A stretch of 46,091 nucleotides of DNA from Pseudoalteromonas flavipulchra NCIMB 2033 = ATCC BAA-314 (GTDB lineage: Bacteria; Pseudomonadota; Gammaproteobacteria; Enterobacterales; Alteromonadaceae). Within the stretch, counting starts at the first letter, position 1, and each line of letters starts with the position of its first letter. Shown here in pieces: positions 25,437 to 34,097 of this stretch. The translations under genes and the position numbers were made by a program. Below the pieces are notes generated by a model that saw only the letters and a program-made list of their open reading frames with translations, did no database searches and was not told the DNA's origin. The stretch spans positions 1-46,091 of the forward strand of contig JWIH01000023.1 of assembly GCA_000814665.1 (NCBI GenBank). The letters run 5' to 3'.

Positions 25437-27401
25437 ATGATAAAAGATTATTACCAGCAGTTTGATCCTGCAAAGCAATACAGTCAGCTATTGTTTCGAG
25501 CGAGTAAAGGGTTGCAAAGTCGTGAACTTAACGACCTGCAACTGCAGTCTCAGCACCATGTAAAAGGCATCGCTGATGTATTGATGAAAGATGGGGATGT
25601 GGTTAAGGGGGGCGAGGTGGTTATTGACCAAGCTCATGCCGTTGCAACCATTGGCGCATCCTCAGTATATCTGCAAGGTGCGGTACATGATGTCGACACT
25701 AAACAGTTAGCCATTGCGCTAAATAAACTCGAAATTGTCGGAGTGTGGTTAGCAAAGGAAGTGGTGACAGAGCTTGAAGATTCAACACTTAGAGATCCAG
25801 CCATTGGTGCACACAATTTTGACGAAGCGGGTGCCGCGCGACTGAAAATCTCGGGCCGTTGGGGACTGAGCGACAGCCTTGACTATCCCAATAGTGACTT
25901 TTTTCCCGTTTACCAAATCGATCATGGCACGCTTATCGTTAAACAGCCGCCGCCACAACTAGACTCAATTACCAGCGCACTTGCGCGTTATGACCGAGAG
26001 TCAAACGGCGGGAGTTATGTGGTGAGCGGACTCAATGTCAGCTATCGAGAGAGTACGGCAAGCCGCCAGCACTTTAATGTGCAAGAGGGAAAAGCGCATA
26101 TCAATGGCTATGAAATAGCGTTTAACACCGCACTACCTGTTACGCTGCCAAACGACCCCGATGTGCGTGAGGTGATCAATGAGCCGAGCCGATTTAGCGC
26201 CAATACCCAAGGCGCTATGCGAATTGATTTAGACTTTGCACCGGTGCAGCGCATTGATCAGGTGACTGCTGAGGTGAAAAAGCGTACCTCTCTGACTCGA
26301 GGCCACGCGCAAACCGGCCAAAACACCGATCCCTTTGATGATGACTCTGTGATTGAAATTTTGCAGATCTCGCAAGGTGGCATTGAATATCAGCAAGGTA
26401 TCGACTTTATTTTTACCCGCAATCATATAAGTTGGCGTGATGGTGGCAATAAGCCAGCTTCAGGTACGTCGTATGACGTGGTGTATACCTATCGCCGACC
26501 TATTGAAGTTGATGCCGACGAAACCGGTTTTTGGCTCGAGCAACAGTTAAACGAAGCTGAAGAAATGCTCGAAAATGGCCTTGTGGTCGTCGATTATCAC
26601 TGGTTTATGCCACGTATTGACCTGCTCGTGCTTACCCCCAATGGTCATGTTGAGCGGATCAAAGGTGCACCCGACAGAATCAACCCGCAAGCACCTTTAG
26701 TGCCTCATCAACACCTGGGGCTTGCCCAAGTGCAGCAACACTGGGGGAGCGCGCCGCCGCATATCCACAATATTGCGATTGAAGCGGTACAAATGACAGA
26801 TCTTGCGTTGATGCAACAGCAGATCTCAGATTTATACCAATTGTTGGCTATTGAACGCCTACGTAACGATACCAATGCTCAGTCACCTGCTAGCAAATAC
26901 GGCGTGTTTGTTGACCCGTTTTTAGATGACGATATGCGCGATATTGGACTTGAACAAAGCGCTGCTATTGTGGATGGCGAACTCATGCTGCCAATGGCCG
27001 CAGAAATAACTCAGTTGTCACAACCACAAGTCCAAACATTACCGTACGAACTCGAGGACGTCTTAGTACAAGAGAGCCGTACCGGTGAGATGAAAATTAA
27101 TCCTTATATGGCATTTGAACCACTGCCTGCGGATGTCACGTTAACCCCAAGTGTTGATCATTGGACACAAACCCAGACTCAGTGGACAAGCCCTATTACT
27201 CGCAGGTTAACTAGCGGTGGAGGTCGTGTTCGTCGCGTCATTACTCAAACGAGTACTGAGCGAGTTGGTGTGCGCCGTCAGCAAGCCGAGTTCTTGCGCA
27301 CTCGTTGGGTCAACTTTGCTATTTCTGGGTTTGATTCAGGTGAGCAACTGGACTCACTGTTATTCGACGGCATTGAAATTATTTCAGAGGTGCAAGCATG
27401 A
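25437..27401 (+). CDS. Large tail-fibre/collar protein with DUF4815-like region, cassette 3
   Basis: 654 residues. The N-terminal 330 or so resemble the DUF4815 phage family (YYQQFDPAKQYSQLLFRASKGLQSRELNDLQ, VMKDGDVVKGGEVVID, INGYEIAF, DADETGFWL). The rest has QPQVQTLPYE and a Thr/Arg-rich region (RRLTSGGGRVRRVITQTSTERVGVRR). In phages such proteins sit near the baseplate as adaptors for complex fibres. The stop overlaps the next start (ATGA). It is by far the largest fibre component of the five cassettes. Confidence 0.72.
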   Translation: MIKDYYQQFDPAKQYSQLLFRASKGLQSRELNDLQLQSQHHVKGIADVLMKDGDVVKGGEVVIDQAHAVATIGASSVYLQGAVHDVDTKQLAIALNKLEIVGVWLAKEVVTELEDSTLRDPAIGAHNFDEAGAARLKISGRWGLSDSLDYPNSDFFPVYQIDHGTLIVKQPPPQLDSITSALARYDRESNGGSYVVSGLNVSYRESTASRQHFNVQEGKAHINGYEIAFNTALPVTLPNDPDVREVINEPSRFSANTQGAMRIDLDFAPVQRIDQVTAEVKKRTSLTRGHAQTGQNTDPFDDDSVIEILQISQGGIEYQQGIDFIFTRNHISWRDGGNKPASGTSYDVVYTYRRPIEVDADETGFWLEQQLNEAEEMLENGLVVVDYHWFMPRIDLLVLTPNGHVERIKGAPDRINPQAPLVPHQHLGLAQVQQHWGSAPPHIHNIAIEAVQMTDLALMQQQISDLYQLLAIERLRNDTNAQSPASKYGVFVDPFLDDDMRDIGLEQSAAIVDGELMLPMAAEITQLSQPQVQTLPYELEDVLVQESRTGEMKINPYMAFEPLPADVTLTPSVDHWTQTQTQWTSPITRRLTSGGGRVRRVITQTSTERVGVRRQQAEFLRTRWVNFAISGFDSGEQLDSLLFDGIEIISEVQA

Positions 27402-28594
27402 TCCAAGCAAATACACGCGGTGAATTAGCCGGTCGATTTAAAGTGCCAAATAATGTTCCCGCCGGAACTAAATTGGTGCGATTTATTGGTAAGCAAGGTT
27501 CGGCAGGAAGCGCTAGTTATACAGGTAGTGGCGTGATTGAAGTGGAAACATTGCGGCGCGTCAATAGCATTATTACTCAGCGTTTTGACCCACTCGCACA
27601 AACCTTTATTTTGGAGCAATCGCGATTTATTGCCGGTGTTGAATTATGGTTTACCGCCAAAGGACAGGAAACGGTTGAAGTACAAATTCGTGAAGTAGTT
27701 CAAGGTATTCCTACGCAAACTGTGCTGGCAAGTAGCAAAATAAGCTGCGATGAGATAAAGCTAAATGACCAACCGACACTGTTTACCTTTACTCCAACCT
27801 TTTTAAATGCCGATCAAGAGTATGCGTTGGTTGTGTTAACCGATGGGGCCGAGCACAGTGTTGCTATTGCAGAGCTCGGTAAGCTTGATCAGGCGCACAA
27901 CTGGGTTACCTCTCAGCCGTATCAAGTAGGAGTGTTGTTATCATCAAGCAACGCTAGCACCTGGACGCCACATCAGGATAAAGATCTGACATTTAGGTTA
28001 AAGGCCGCGAAATTCGCAGAGCAAAGTAGACGGATTGAACTCGGCAAGGTAGAAGTTGAACAAGTAACGGATTTAATGCTCTTAGCTGTTGTCCAGCGCC
28101 CAAGTGCAGATACTCAAGTTACCTTTGAACTCACGTACCCTACTGGCAATAAAGAAAAAGTGCTAAGCGTTCAAGAGTGGCAACCAAGTACGCTTGGAGA
28201 AACCATAACTGGCAAGGTTAAGGTCGCTGCTTTAATGACGGGAACACAAAGCTTAACGCCTGTACTTTTTGCGGGCAGCCAGTGTGTTCATGGGCAAGTC
28301 GCGCAAACTGGAGACTATATTTCTCGTGAGCTGCGCTGCCGTTTAGGCGGTGATTTAACGGTAAGCTTTGAAGCGAATATTCAAAGCCACTCAGAAGTAC
28401 AAGCTTTGATGCAAAAAGGGGATGTTTGGCTACCGCTTGCACTAGATAGCAGTGCAGTACTGAACGATGGTTGGCAGCAGTTCAACTACACCTTTAACGG
28501 TGTTGATACCGCCACAACACGGGTGAAACTGGTACTGAAGGGGACTCCGGCACAGCGCCCTAGAGTACGAAATCTACGCACATTTACTTTGTAG
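27398..28594 (+). CDS. DUF4815-associated tail protein, cassette 3
   Basis: 398 residues continuing the previous gene, in the ATGA-coupled frame. Contains RFDPLAQTFILEQSRFIAGVELWF, VEVQIREVVQGIPTQTVLA and LNADQEYALVVLTD, a pattern seen in phage proteins that accompany DUF4815. A C-terminal jelly-roll-like region follows (GWQQFNYTFNGVDTATTRVKLVLKGTPAQRPRVRNL). Likely a baseplate-proximal adaptor with a possible carbohydrate-binding end. Confidence 0.65.
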   Translation: MIQANTRGELAGRFKVPNNVPAGTKLVRFIGKQGSAGSASYTGSGVIEVETLRRVNSIITQRFDPLAQTFILEQSRFIAGVELWFTAKGQETVEVQIREVVQGIPTQTVLASSKISCDEIKLNDQPTLFTFTPTFLNADQEYALVVLTDGAEHSVAIAELGKLDQAHNWVTSQPYQVGVLLSSSNASTWTPHQDKDLTFRLKAAKFAEQSRRIELGKVEVEQVTDLMLLAVVQRPSADTQVTFELTYPTGNKEKVLSVQEWQPSTLGETITGKVKVAALMTGTQSLTPVLFAGSQCVHGQVAQTGDYISRELRCRLGGDLTVSFEANIQSHSEVQALMQKGDVWLPLALDSSAVLNDGWQQFNYTFNGVDTATTRVKLVLKGTPAQRPRVRNLRTFTL

Positions 28595-28602
28595 GAGAAA
28601 TT

Positions 28603-28824
28603 GTGGACATCAACCAATTTACTCCATTTCAGCAATATCCACTCCCTCACCCAGATAATCTACTTGAACAAGACGTACAGCGATTGATCAATGCGCTTAA
28701 GGCAGTTGATGCAGATATCTATCAGCAGCAACTGGCACATCAACAAGCTCAAGTAGATATCGACAAGCGCTTTAGACGGCTTCGGCTCAATCAAGTGTTG
28801 GGTGAGACCCTGCTACCAATTTAA
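28603..28824 (+). CDS. Small cassette 3 protein
   Basis: 73 residues from a GTG with TAGGAG 6-8 nt upstream. An N-terminal proline-rich bit (FTPFQQYPLPHPDN) is followed by a long helix (LLEQDVQRLINALKAVDADIYQQQLAHQQAQVD). Not recognised. Size and position suggest a trimerising linker or assembly factor between adaptor and fibre. Confidence 0.6.
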   Translation: MDINQFTPFQQYPLPHPDNLLEQDVQRLINALKAVDADIYQQQLAHQQAQVDIDKRFRRLRLNQVLGETLLPI

Positions 28825-28844
28825 AGGATTTATAAGAGGAAATT

Positions 28845-30326
28845 ATGGCAACAATTCAACAAGCCGTTCAGGTAATGGTCGACAAACTGGTCGCTGATAT
28901 GAACGGCAGCACTCCGCTGAGTGCAGAGGAGCAAACCTTAGTCACGAATGCAATAGCGCGGCTCACAGATAACGCTAAGCTTGAACAAGCCGTTGTGGCC
29001 GTTGCACAGGAACATTTGGATGACTCAACCCAGCTATTGCAACAGGTTGCAACTTCAGCGATCAACAATATTGATTCTGCTAAAGCTGATTTAACCGCGT
29101 CGACCGCTGAGCTGGTTACCAGGGCTGCAAAACTAGCGCTACTGGATCAAATAGGTCCATTGACGCAACAAATTAATGAAGTGGTCGCGAACAACACTGC
29201 TGCAACACCAAAAACCTTATTCGCGATAAAAAATATTGATACGGCGAATAATAATGTCAATTTCCGCCGCTCCACATCGGTTTTGGCTATCTATAATAGT
29301 GATGGTACTTCCTATCTCACTCGACCAAGTTATACCGCAAATGCCGCAACGGACACATGTCGTTTAGATCATTTACAAATTAGCCAAGATGGCACGTCAT
29401 CCACCGTACTAAAATCAAGCTTTGTCCATAATAATGCCTTTGAGCAAAACCCTGCGACTAAGGTGTATCAACACGGCGCAAGTGCCATTGTGCCGTTGGG
29501 TTTAAAAGCACAACCTAATGATGTTAGTTTTGAAATCGTATATAGCACCCAAGAGTCTCTGTCAGCGAATGCGACGGAGTATGGTGGTATTTTTGTTTTA
29601 GGGCAGGGATTTACCTCGCGCACTTTGCCCAAGCAAAACCTAAATGCTCAAGATAAATTTGGTATTCCAACGCGGTCCAGTTACAACCATAACGAGGTGG
29701 CTGTGTTGTATAACAACCAAAAGCACTGCTTAGTGGTTGTCGACTCGGGTACTAACTTGGTTGTGGAAAAATATCGCGATGGCAATCACATTACTAACAT
29801 CGCCATCGCGAATGCAACTGAATATCAGAGTTATGTGGATAACGGTGACTTTACAACGATGGTATTTATCGCAAATACCTTAGCGCAGCCGCATGGAATA
29901 AATCGCTATAACCACAGCGAAGCGGCGATGTCGAGCTATTCATATAATTACTACGGTTACTTTGGTCTACTTGGTAGCGAAGTAAAAATGGCAGGTGATA
30001 AATTCAACGCACATTATCTCTTCACTGAAGAGCAGAAGCTTCAGCCGATCAATTATATTTTTACTAGTAATAGTGAGCCATACCGTACACAAAGTTCAAA
30101 TGGTACAGAGAATAGTGAAGGTGAAGTGAATGTGGTTATGGAAACACTAGATGGCGAGTTACTGAGTTCGTATTGCTATCGTTCTAAGGCTGATAGCTTA
30201 GGATACGATGGGGGCGTAATAGCAACAGCCATTCAAGCGATGAATCCATACTCACATATCGGTGTTATTAATGAGCACTACCTATATAACCAGTATGGCC
30301 TCGCCAGAACCTGTCGCGCGATTTAA
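28845..30326 (+). CDS. Distal tail fibre, cassette 3
   Basis: 493 residues, the longest distal fibre here. The N-terminal 125 are helical/coiled coil (TIQQAVQVMVDKLVADMNG...). A beta-rich distal part follows, starting near TLFAIKNIDTANNNVNFRR, with many Asn/Tyr/Ser-rich segments (YNHSEAAMSSYSYNYYGYFG). Domain size resembles a concanavalin/lectin-like sandwich, which is inference. RBS AAGAGGAAA. Confidence 0.68.
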   Translation: MATIQQAVQVMVDKLVADMNGSTPLSAEEQTLVTNAIARLTDNAKLEQAVVAVAQEHLDDSTQLLQQVATSAINNIDSAKADLTASTAELVTRAAKLALLDQIGPLTQQINEVVANNTAATPKTLFAIKNIDTANNNVNFRRSTSVLAIYNSDGTSYLTRPSYTANAATDTCRLDHLQISQDGTSSTVLKSSFVHNNAFEQNPATKVYQHGASAIVPLGLKAQPNDVSFEIVYSTQESLSANATEYGGIFVLGQGFTSRTLPKQNLNAQDKFGIPTRSSYNHNEVAVLYNNQKHCLVVVDSGTNLVVEKYRDGNHITNIAIANATEYQSYVDNGDFTTMVFIANTLAQPHGINRYNHSEAAMSSYSYNYYGYFGLLGSEVKMAGDKFNAHYLFTEEQKLQPINYIFTSNSEPYRTQSSNGTENSEGEVNVVMETLDGELLSSYCYRSKADSLGYDGGVIATAIQAMNPYSHIGVINEHYLYNQYGLARTCRAI

Positions 30327-30335
30327 GGAGTGAAA

Positions 30336-30755
30336 ATGAATATTTATTACGACAATAATAAAGGGATGTCTATTGCGGGTAACTTTTGGTTGGTACACCC
30401 GCAAACGGGTGAGCAATGGAGTAAAGAGTCGGTAGCACAATTTATAGCTGAAGCTCAGTTAGAGACTGAAGAAAACTCTGAAGTTGAGTATTTAAAACAG
30501 CAAGTCATTACGCGCATAAAGCAACTCGCTTATAGCAAATTGCAATCAGAACTGTGGCGAGTAGAGCGCGCAAAAGAGCGTGAGTTGAGTGAGCGGTTGA
30601 ACGGTAATGAAGAAGGTGCAGCAACAGAGCGTGCAAACCTACTCGCCATTTTGCAGCAAAGAGAAGTGGTGCGTGAAAAAAGCGGTGAGTTAGAAGCTGC
30701 GGTGCTTAGCCTTACCTCTCAAGCTGAATTACTAGAGTTTGTGATTGCGTTCTAA
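30336..30755 (+). CDS. Fibre chaperone-like protein, cassette 3
   Basis: 139 residues from ATG 30336, with AAGGAG ending 5 nt before it; GTG 30330 overlaps that RBS and is less likely. The beta-like start (IYYDNNKGMSIAGNFWLVHPQTGEQW) is followed by a long Gln/Glu-rich helix region. Composition and place after the fibre fit tail-fibre assembly proteins. Last gene before the direct repeat. Confidence 0.6.
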   Translation: MNIYYDNNKGMSIAGNFWLVHPQTGEQWSKESVAQFIAEAQLETEENSEVEYLKQQVITRIKQLAYSKLQSELWRVERAKERELSERLNGNEEGAATERANLLAILQQREVVREKSGELEAAVLSLTSQAELLEFVIAF

Positions 30756-30767
30756 TAATTTCACAGC

Positions 30768-30810
30768 AGGTCAGGATTGACCTGTTTTACTCCCTAAAAA
30801 TCAGTAAGAT
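30768..30810 (+). promoter_or_regulatory. Palindromic operator plus -10-like box before cassette 4
   Basis: AGGTCA-GGAT-TGACCT (30768-30783), then 21 nt, then TAAGAT. Same layout as at 12512-12554. The palindrome with its trailing TTTT could also end the cassette 3 transcript; both readings are possible at this site. Confidence 0.45.
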
Positions 30811-30894
30811 AGACCTATGCTTGAGAAAGTTAACAAGCACACAGGTTTCCAATCTCCAAAGCCCACAAGCAAGAGTTTGCTGTGGGTTTTTTAT
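30769..30894 (+). repeat. 126-bp direct repeat, copy 1 (before cassette 4)
   Basis: Near-identical to 35014-35140, with about five or six substitutions and one inserted T. Together they flank cassette 4. In order it contains: the palindrome (A)GGTCA-GGAT-TGACCT at 30768-30783; TAAGAT at 30805-30810; a short ORF start ATGCTTGAGAAAG at 30817; the 13-mer GTTTCCAATCTCC near 30845-30857; and an intrinsic terminator at 30862-30893. If TAAGAT is a -10, a transcript of about 77 nt would run from about 30817 to the terminator. It may be a leader attenuator, a small RNA or a recombination target. Confidence 0.8.
30862..30893 (+). terminator. Intrinsic terminator in repeat copy 1
   Basis: CCCACAAGCAA and TTGCTGTGGG pair with one bulged A, followed by T6. 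It lies 27 nt before the J4 start, so it ends upstream transcripts or attenuates cassette 4. Confidence 0.8.
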
Positions 30895-30919
30895 TTTCTG
30901 TTTAGTACCGGAGAGTGCA

Positions 30920-31825
30920 ATGCCATCATCTCAGTTAATCGATTTATCTAAGCTAACACCTCCAGAGCTATTAGAAAATCTGGAATATGAACAAATTCTG
31001 GAGCAGTTGAAAAGTAAATTGAGTGAGTTAGTTCCAGATGTTAGTAAGACGCTAGAGCTAGAATCAGAGCCTTTAACACAGTTACTCAATACATTTGCAT
31101 ATCACAGCATGCTGCTTAAAGGACGAATAAATGACACCGTCAAAGGTAACTTGTTGGCGACAGCAACAAATAGTGACCTAGACCATATTGCAACGCGTTA
31201 TGGTGTAAGCCGTTTGCCAGAAGAGTCAGATGAACGGTTTAGACACCGAATACAACAAGCATTCCATAGTTTAAATACGGCTGGAACAGCTGAAAGTTAT
31301 CGCTATCATACATTTTCTGCAGATAGTCGCGTCAAAGATGTTCATGTTACAAGTCCTTCACCTTGCCATGTAGTGTTGACCATTTTGAGTCATGAATCAG
31401 CCAACGGTATACCTTCATACGCACTACTGAACAAGCTCAGAGCAACGTTTGGACTCAAAGCAGATGCGGCTGATACCGTATCTGATGTGCTTGCATTGCA
31501 AAAAGTGCGGCCCATTGGTGACAGAGTTGAAATTGTGCCAGTGACAGTGAAGCCCTATACCATCAATGCCCGAGTGCAACTAGCCCCGGGACCAGGCAAA
31601 GCACAAGTTAAAGCACAAGTGTTGGCCAATTTAAAAGATTTCTTTGCACAAACCAGTGTCATGGGCACTGCGATAAAGCGCTCAGCACTGTTTGCCACTT
31701 TATATAGTAGCGGTGTAGAAGATGTTGTACTCGCTGCACCGAATGAGAATGTCATAATTGCGAGCCATGAAGTCCCTTGGTGTGAAAATGGCATCGCTGG
31801 CTTGATATTTGAAGGTGATGTGTGA
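30920..31825 (+). CDS. Baseplate J protein, cassette 4
   Basis: 301 residues from ATG 30920 (GGAGAG 6 nt upstream; the frame is open further back into the repeat). Baseplate_J landmarks: LLNTFAYHSMLLKGRINDTVKGNLLA, ATNSDLDHIATRYGVSR, ESDERFRHRI, LNTAGTAESYRYH, RVKDVHVTSP. It is closest to J5 (both ESEPLTxLL, LNTAG.A.SYR.H, HV.SP.PC, VRP.GDRV), suggesting that cassettes 4 and 5 arose by an older duplication. Confidence 0.92.
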   Translation: MPSSQLIDLSKLTPPELLENLEYEQILEQLKSKLSELVPDVSKTLELESEPLTQLLNTFAYHSMLLKGRINDTVKGNLLATATNSDLDHIATRYGVSRLPEESDERFRHRIQQAFHSLNTAGTAESYRYHTFSADSRVKDVHVTSPSPCHVVLTILSHESANGIPSYALLNKLRATFGLKADAADTVSDVLALQKVRPIGDRVEIVPVTVKPYTINARVQLAPGPGKAQVKAQVLANLKDFFAQTSVMGTAIKRSALFATLYSSGVEDVVLAAPNENVIIASHEVPWCENGIAGLIFEGDV

Positions 31826-32502
31826 GTGATAGTAAACCAGTACACCGAGGAACTGAGCTGATTGAGCAAATACAAGCCACTCAATCCCCAATTTTTACTG
31901 TGCTGAATGAAGCTGCAAATTGCCTAGAAACATTATGGCAACCTGAGACTTGCCCAATCGAATTATTACCTTGGTTGGCGTGGAGCCAAAGTGTTACACA
32001 GTGGGATGAGCAGTGGCCAGAGTCTATAAAACGGCAGATCATTGCGCAAAGCTATGAACAACACAAACACCTTGGGACGCGTTTTGCCATTATTAACGCG
32101 TTAGCGCCTTTTGGATATGACACCCGTATCACAGAATGGTTTGAACAAGTACCCAAAGGCCCTGCCGGGACAATCGCTATTGATGTTGCGGTGTCTGATA
32201 GGGGGCTCAATGAGTCGTTATATCAGCAGATATTTCAAACCATCTCAGCGAATAAGCGCCATAGTATTCAGTTTAATTTATCGCTCAGTTTATTATCTAC
32301 AGCAAAAATTCAGCTGGCTTCAGCAGCGCTATTTGGTGCTTCTGTCACTGTCTATCCATACTATGCCAGCGAGATTGTAAGCAATACCCGTATGCGCCTT
32401 GTGGTAGCCAGTCAGTCTTGCAGTTATACCAATATTTACCCTCGGAGTAGTTATGCCCCAACCACAATACTGGACCATGCTGACACCAGCGGGTCGCGCT
32501 AA
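31822..32502 (+). CDS. Tail protein I, cassette 4
   Basis: 226 residues from a GTG overlapping the J4 stop (GTGA). Core QPETCPIELLPWLAWSQSVTQWDEQWPESIKRQIIAQSYEQHKHLGT is canonical. The C-terminus (SCSYTNIYPRSSYAPTTIL...) overlaps the next gene by 50 bp, much more than any other pair here, and its last 16 or so residues are out-of-frame copies of the H4 start region. Confidence 0.88.
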   Translation: MSDSKPVHRGTELIEQIQATQSPIFTVLNEAANCLETLWQPETCPIELLPWLAWSQSVTQWDEQWPESIKRQIIAQSYEQHKHLGTRFAIINALAPFGYDTRITEWFEQVPKGPAGTIAIDVAVSDRGLNESLYQQIFQTISANKRHSIQFNLSLSLLSTAKIQLASAALFGASVTVYPYYASEIVSNTRMRLVVASQSCSYTNIYPRSSYAPTTILDHADTSGSR

Positions 32503-32998
32503 AATAGCCAATGCCATTGGTACTGGCGTTAAAATCAACTTAGTCAAATTTGCCGTGGGTGATGGCAATATTTTACCTGATGCGGAGCATCTCACGAGTG
32601 AGCGATTTAGAGGACTGATAAATAGCTCCAAAACGCTAGAAAACAATCCTGCGATGCTTGAGATCATCGGTATTGTCCCTGCCACGGAAGGTGGGTTTTA
32701 TGTTCGTGAAGCCGCTTTTTACACTGAAGACGATCAAGCATTTGCCATTGTTAAATACCCTGAAACTTACAAGCCAAGTATTGAAGACAACGCCAGTGCT
32801 GAGCTTGGAATAAAAGCGGTGATTGATGTGGTGCAGTCAGAAATGGTGAATTTAAAAATAGATCCATCTATGGTGTATGCCACGCAAGACTATGTAAATA
32901 ATGAAATTAATAAATTTGTAGGCTTACTGTCTCTTGATGGTGGCGCATTTTCTGATTCTTACCCCAATGTTCCCTCGTTAGACGGAGGCAGTATTTAA
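32453..32998 (+). CDS. Fibre-base protein (DUF3751-like), cassette 4
   Basis: 181 residues: YWTMLTPAGRAKIANAIGTG, VKFAVGDGNILPD, FYVREAAFYTEDDQAFAI, a helical/strand end (MVYATQDYVNNEINKFVG) and a short acidic/Gly tail (LDGGAFSDSYPNVPSLDGGSI). ATG 32453 is supported by CGGAG 6 nt upstream. The LDGG/DGG tail motif recurs at the end of the next protein (GGDIDGGVF), a possible inter-subunit docking tag. Confidence 0.82.
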   Translation: MPQPQYWTMLTPAGRAKIANAIGTGVKINLVKFAVGDGNILPDAEHLTSERFRGLINSSKTLENNPAMLEIIGIVPATEGGFYVREAAFYTEDDQAFAIVKYPETYKPSIEDNASAELGIKAVIDVVQSEMVNLKIDPSMVYATQDYVNNEINKFVGLLSLDGGAFSDSYPNVPSLDGGSI

Positions 32999-33663
32999 TG
33001 TCGAACAAAATTCAGTTTAGGCGCGGACCTGCGGCAAACCGCACCAATGTCACGCCGAGTAATGGTGAGCCAATATGGTTGACCGACAGCAAAAAACTAT
33101 TTATCGGTGATGGCACAACCCCTGGAGGGGTGGATATTTTCACCACCCTTGGTAGTGCTATTCATCGTGATGCAGGTAGCGGCGCAAACCATGTGTTGTT
33201 GCTAGACAGTACCGGTAAAATTCCTGAAAATGTGTTACCCAGTCTTGCAATAGGTGAGCCGTTTGAGGTCGCCAGTCAATCTGCCATGTTAGCAATAAAT
33301 GCACAGCCTGGTGACTTGGCAATTCGCACCGACGAGAACAAATCTTATATTCTCAAGTCGACACCTGCGAATGTATTAGCAAACTGGGTGCTACTGCGCA
33401 CACCAACAGATAATGTTTTATCTGTAAACGGTAAAACGGGAGCTGTAACGGTTAACAAAGCAGATGTTGGCCTAAGCCAAGTTGATAACTTATCGAAATC
33501 ACAGTTGTTTACCTCACCTATGTTCACCGGTACGCCAAAATCACCTACACGAGCACGCTCAGATAATAGCACCAATATTGCAACCACCGCTTGGGTACGA
33601 GACTGGGTTAGTTCATTGGGTCTCGCTGTTGAAGGCGGCGATATTGACGGGGGAGTATTTTAA
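32998..33663 (+). CDS. Tail fibre shaft protein, cassette 4
   Basis: 221 residues, start overlapping the previous stop (TAATG). An MTD-N-like head (IQFRRGPAANRTNVTPSNGEPIWLTDSKKLFIGDG) is followed by classic fibre repeats (SVNGKTGAVTVNKADVGLSQVDNLSK, MFTGTPKSPT, NIATTAWVRDWV). The end is GGDIDGGVF. This is a modular phage-fibre shaft. Confidence 0.85.
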   Translation: MSNKIQFRRGPAANRTNVTPSNGEPIWLTDSKKLFIGDGTTPGGVDIFTTLGSAIHRDAGSGANHVLLLDSTGKIPENVLPSLAIGEPFEVASQSAMLAINAQPGDLAIRTDENKSYILKSTPANVLANWVLLRTPTDNVLSVNGKTGAVTVNKADVGLSQVDNLSKSQLFTSPMFTGTPKSPTRARSDNSTNIATTAWVRDWVSSLGLAVEGGDIDGGVF

Positions 33664-34097
33664 TGGGGCGACGGATCCAGTTTAGAAGAGGCCCAGAAGC
33701 AACACGATTACAAACTGTACTTGGCAACGGCGAACCGGGGTTTTCAACAGACACAAAGCAGCTTTATGTCGGTGATGGCGAAACGCTTGGTGGTGTGCCG
33801 GTTTTGATGGGGTTTTATCAAGTAGTTGAAAACGACATGGGGGCGGTTGCAGGTGGTACATATTTGTTTGCAACGGCTTGTACCTTACATTTGCCACAAA
33901 CAGCGCCTGAAGGTTCACATATTACAGTGAAGCTACTGAGCAATGCAGGGGCAAGTAAAGCATCTCCTGCCAAAGTGTGCCCCCCAAGTGGGCAATCAAT
34001 TGGGCGTGGTGAGGAAGCGGGAGCTGAATATCATATGACAATACCGAATAGACAACGTGACTTTATATTTGTACAAGGAGGGTGGATTTTAGCATGA
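33663..34097 (+). CDS. Short tail fibre protein with MTD-N-like head, cassette 4
   Basis: 144 residues, TAATG-coupled to the previous gene and sharing its head (IQFRRGPEATRLQTVLGNGEPGFSTDTKQLYVGDGETLGG). A compact beta domain follows (GGTYLFATACTLHLPQTAPEGSHITVKL), ending RQRDFIFVQGGWIL. Likely another fibre segment or tip. The shared head implies attachment to the same kind of site. Confidence 0.75.
   Translation: MGRRIQFRRGPEATRLQTVLGNGEPGFSTDTKQLYVGDGETLGGVPVLMGFYQVVENDMGAVAGGTYLFATACTLHLPQTAPEGSHITVKLLSNAGASKASPAKVCPPSGQSIGRGEEAGAEYHMTIPNRQRDFIFVQGGWILA

Noticed and set aside
30817..30951. 44-codon ORF from the repeat in front of J4 as a real gene
   Set aside because: It overlaps the J4 start out of frame, lacks a ribosome-binding site, and the two repeat copies differ by amino-acid-changing bases; kept only as a possible leader peptide.
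32998..34097. Diversity-generating retroelement suggested by MTD-N-like heads (IQFRRG...GDG)
   Set aside because: No reverse transcriptase, no template/variable repeat pair and no accessory gene in the window; such heads are common in ordinary phage fibres.
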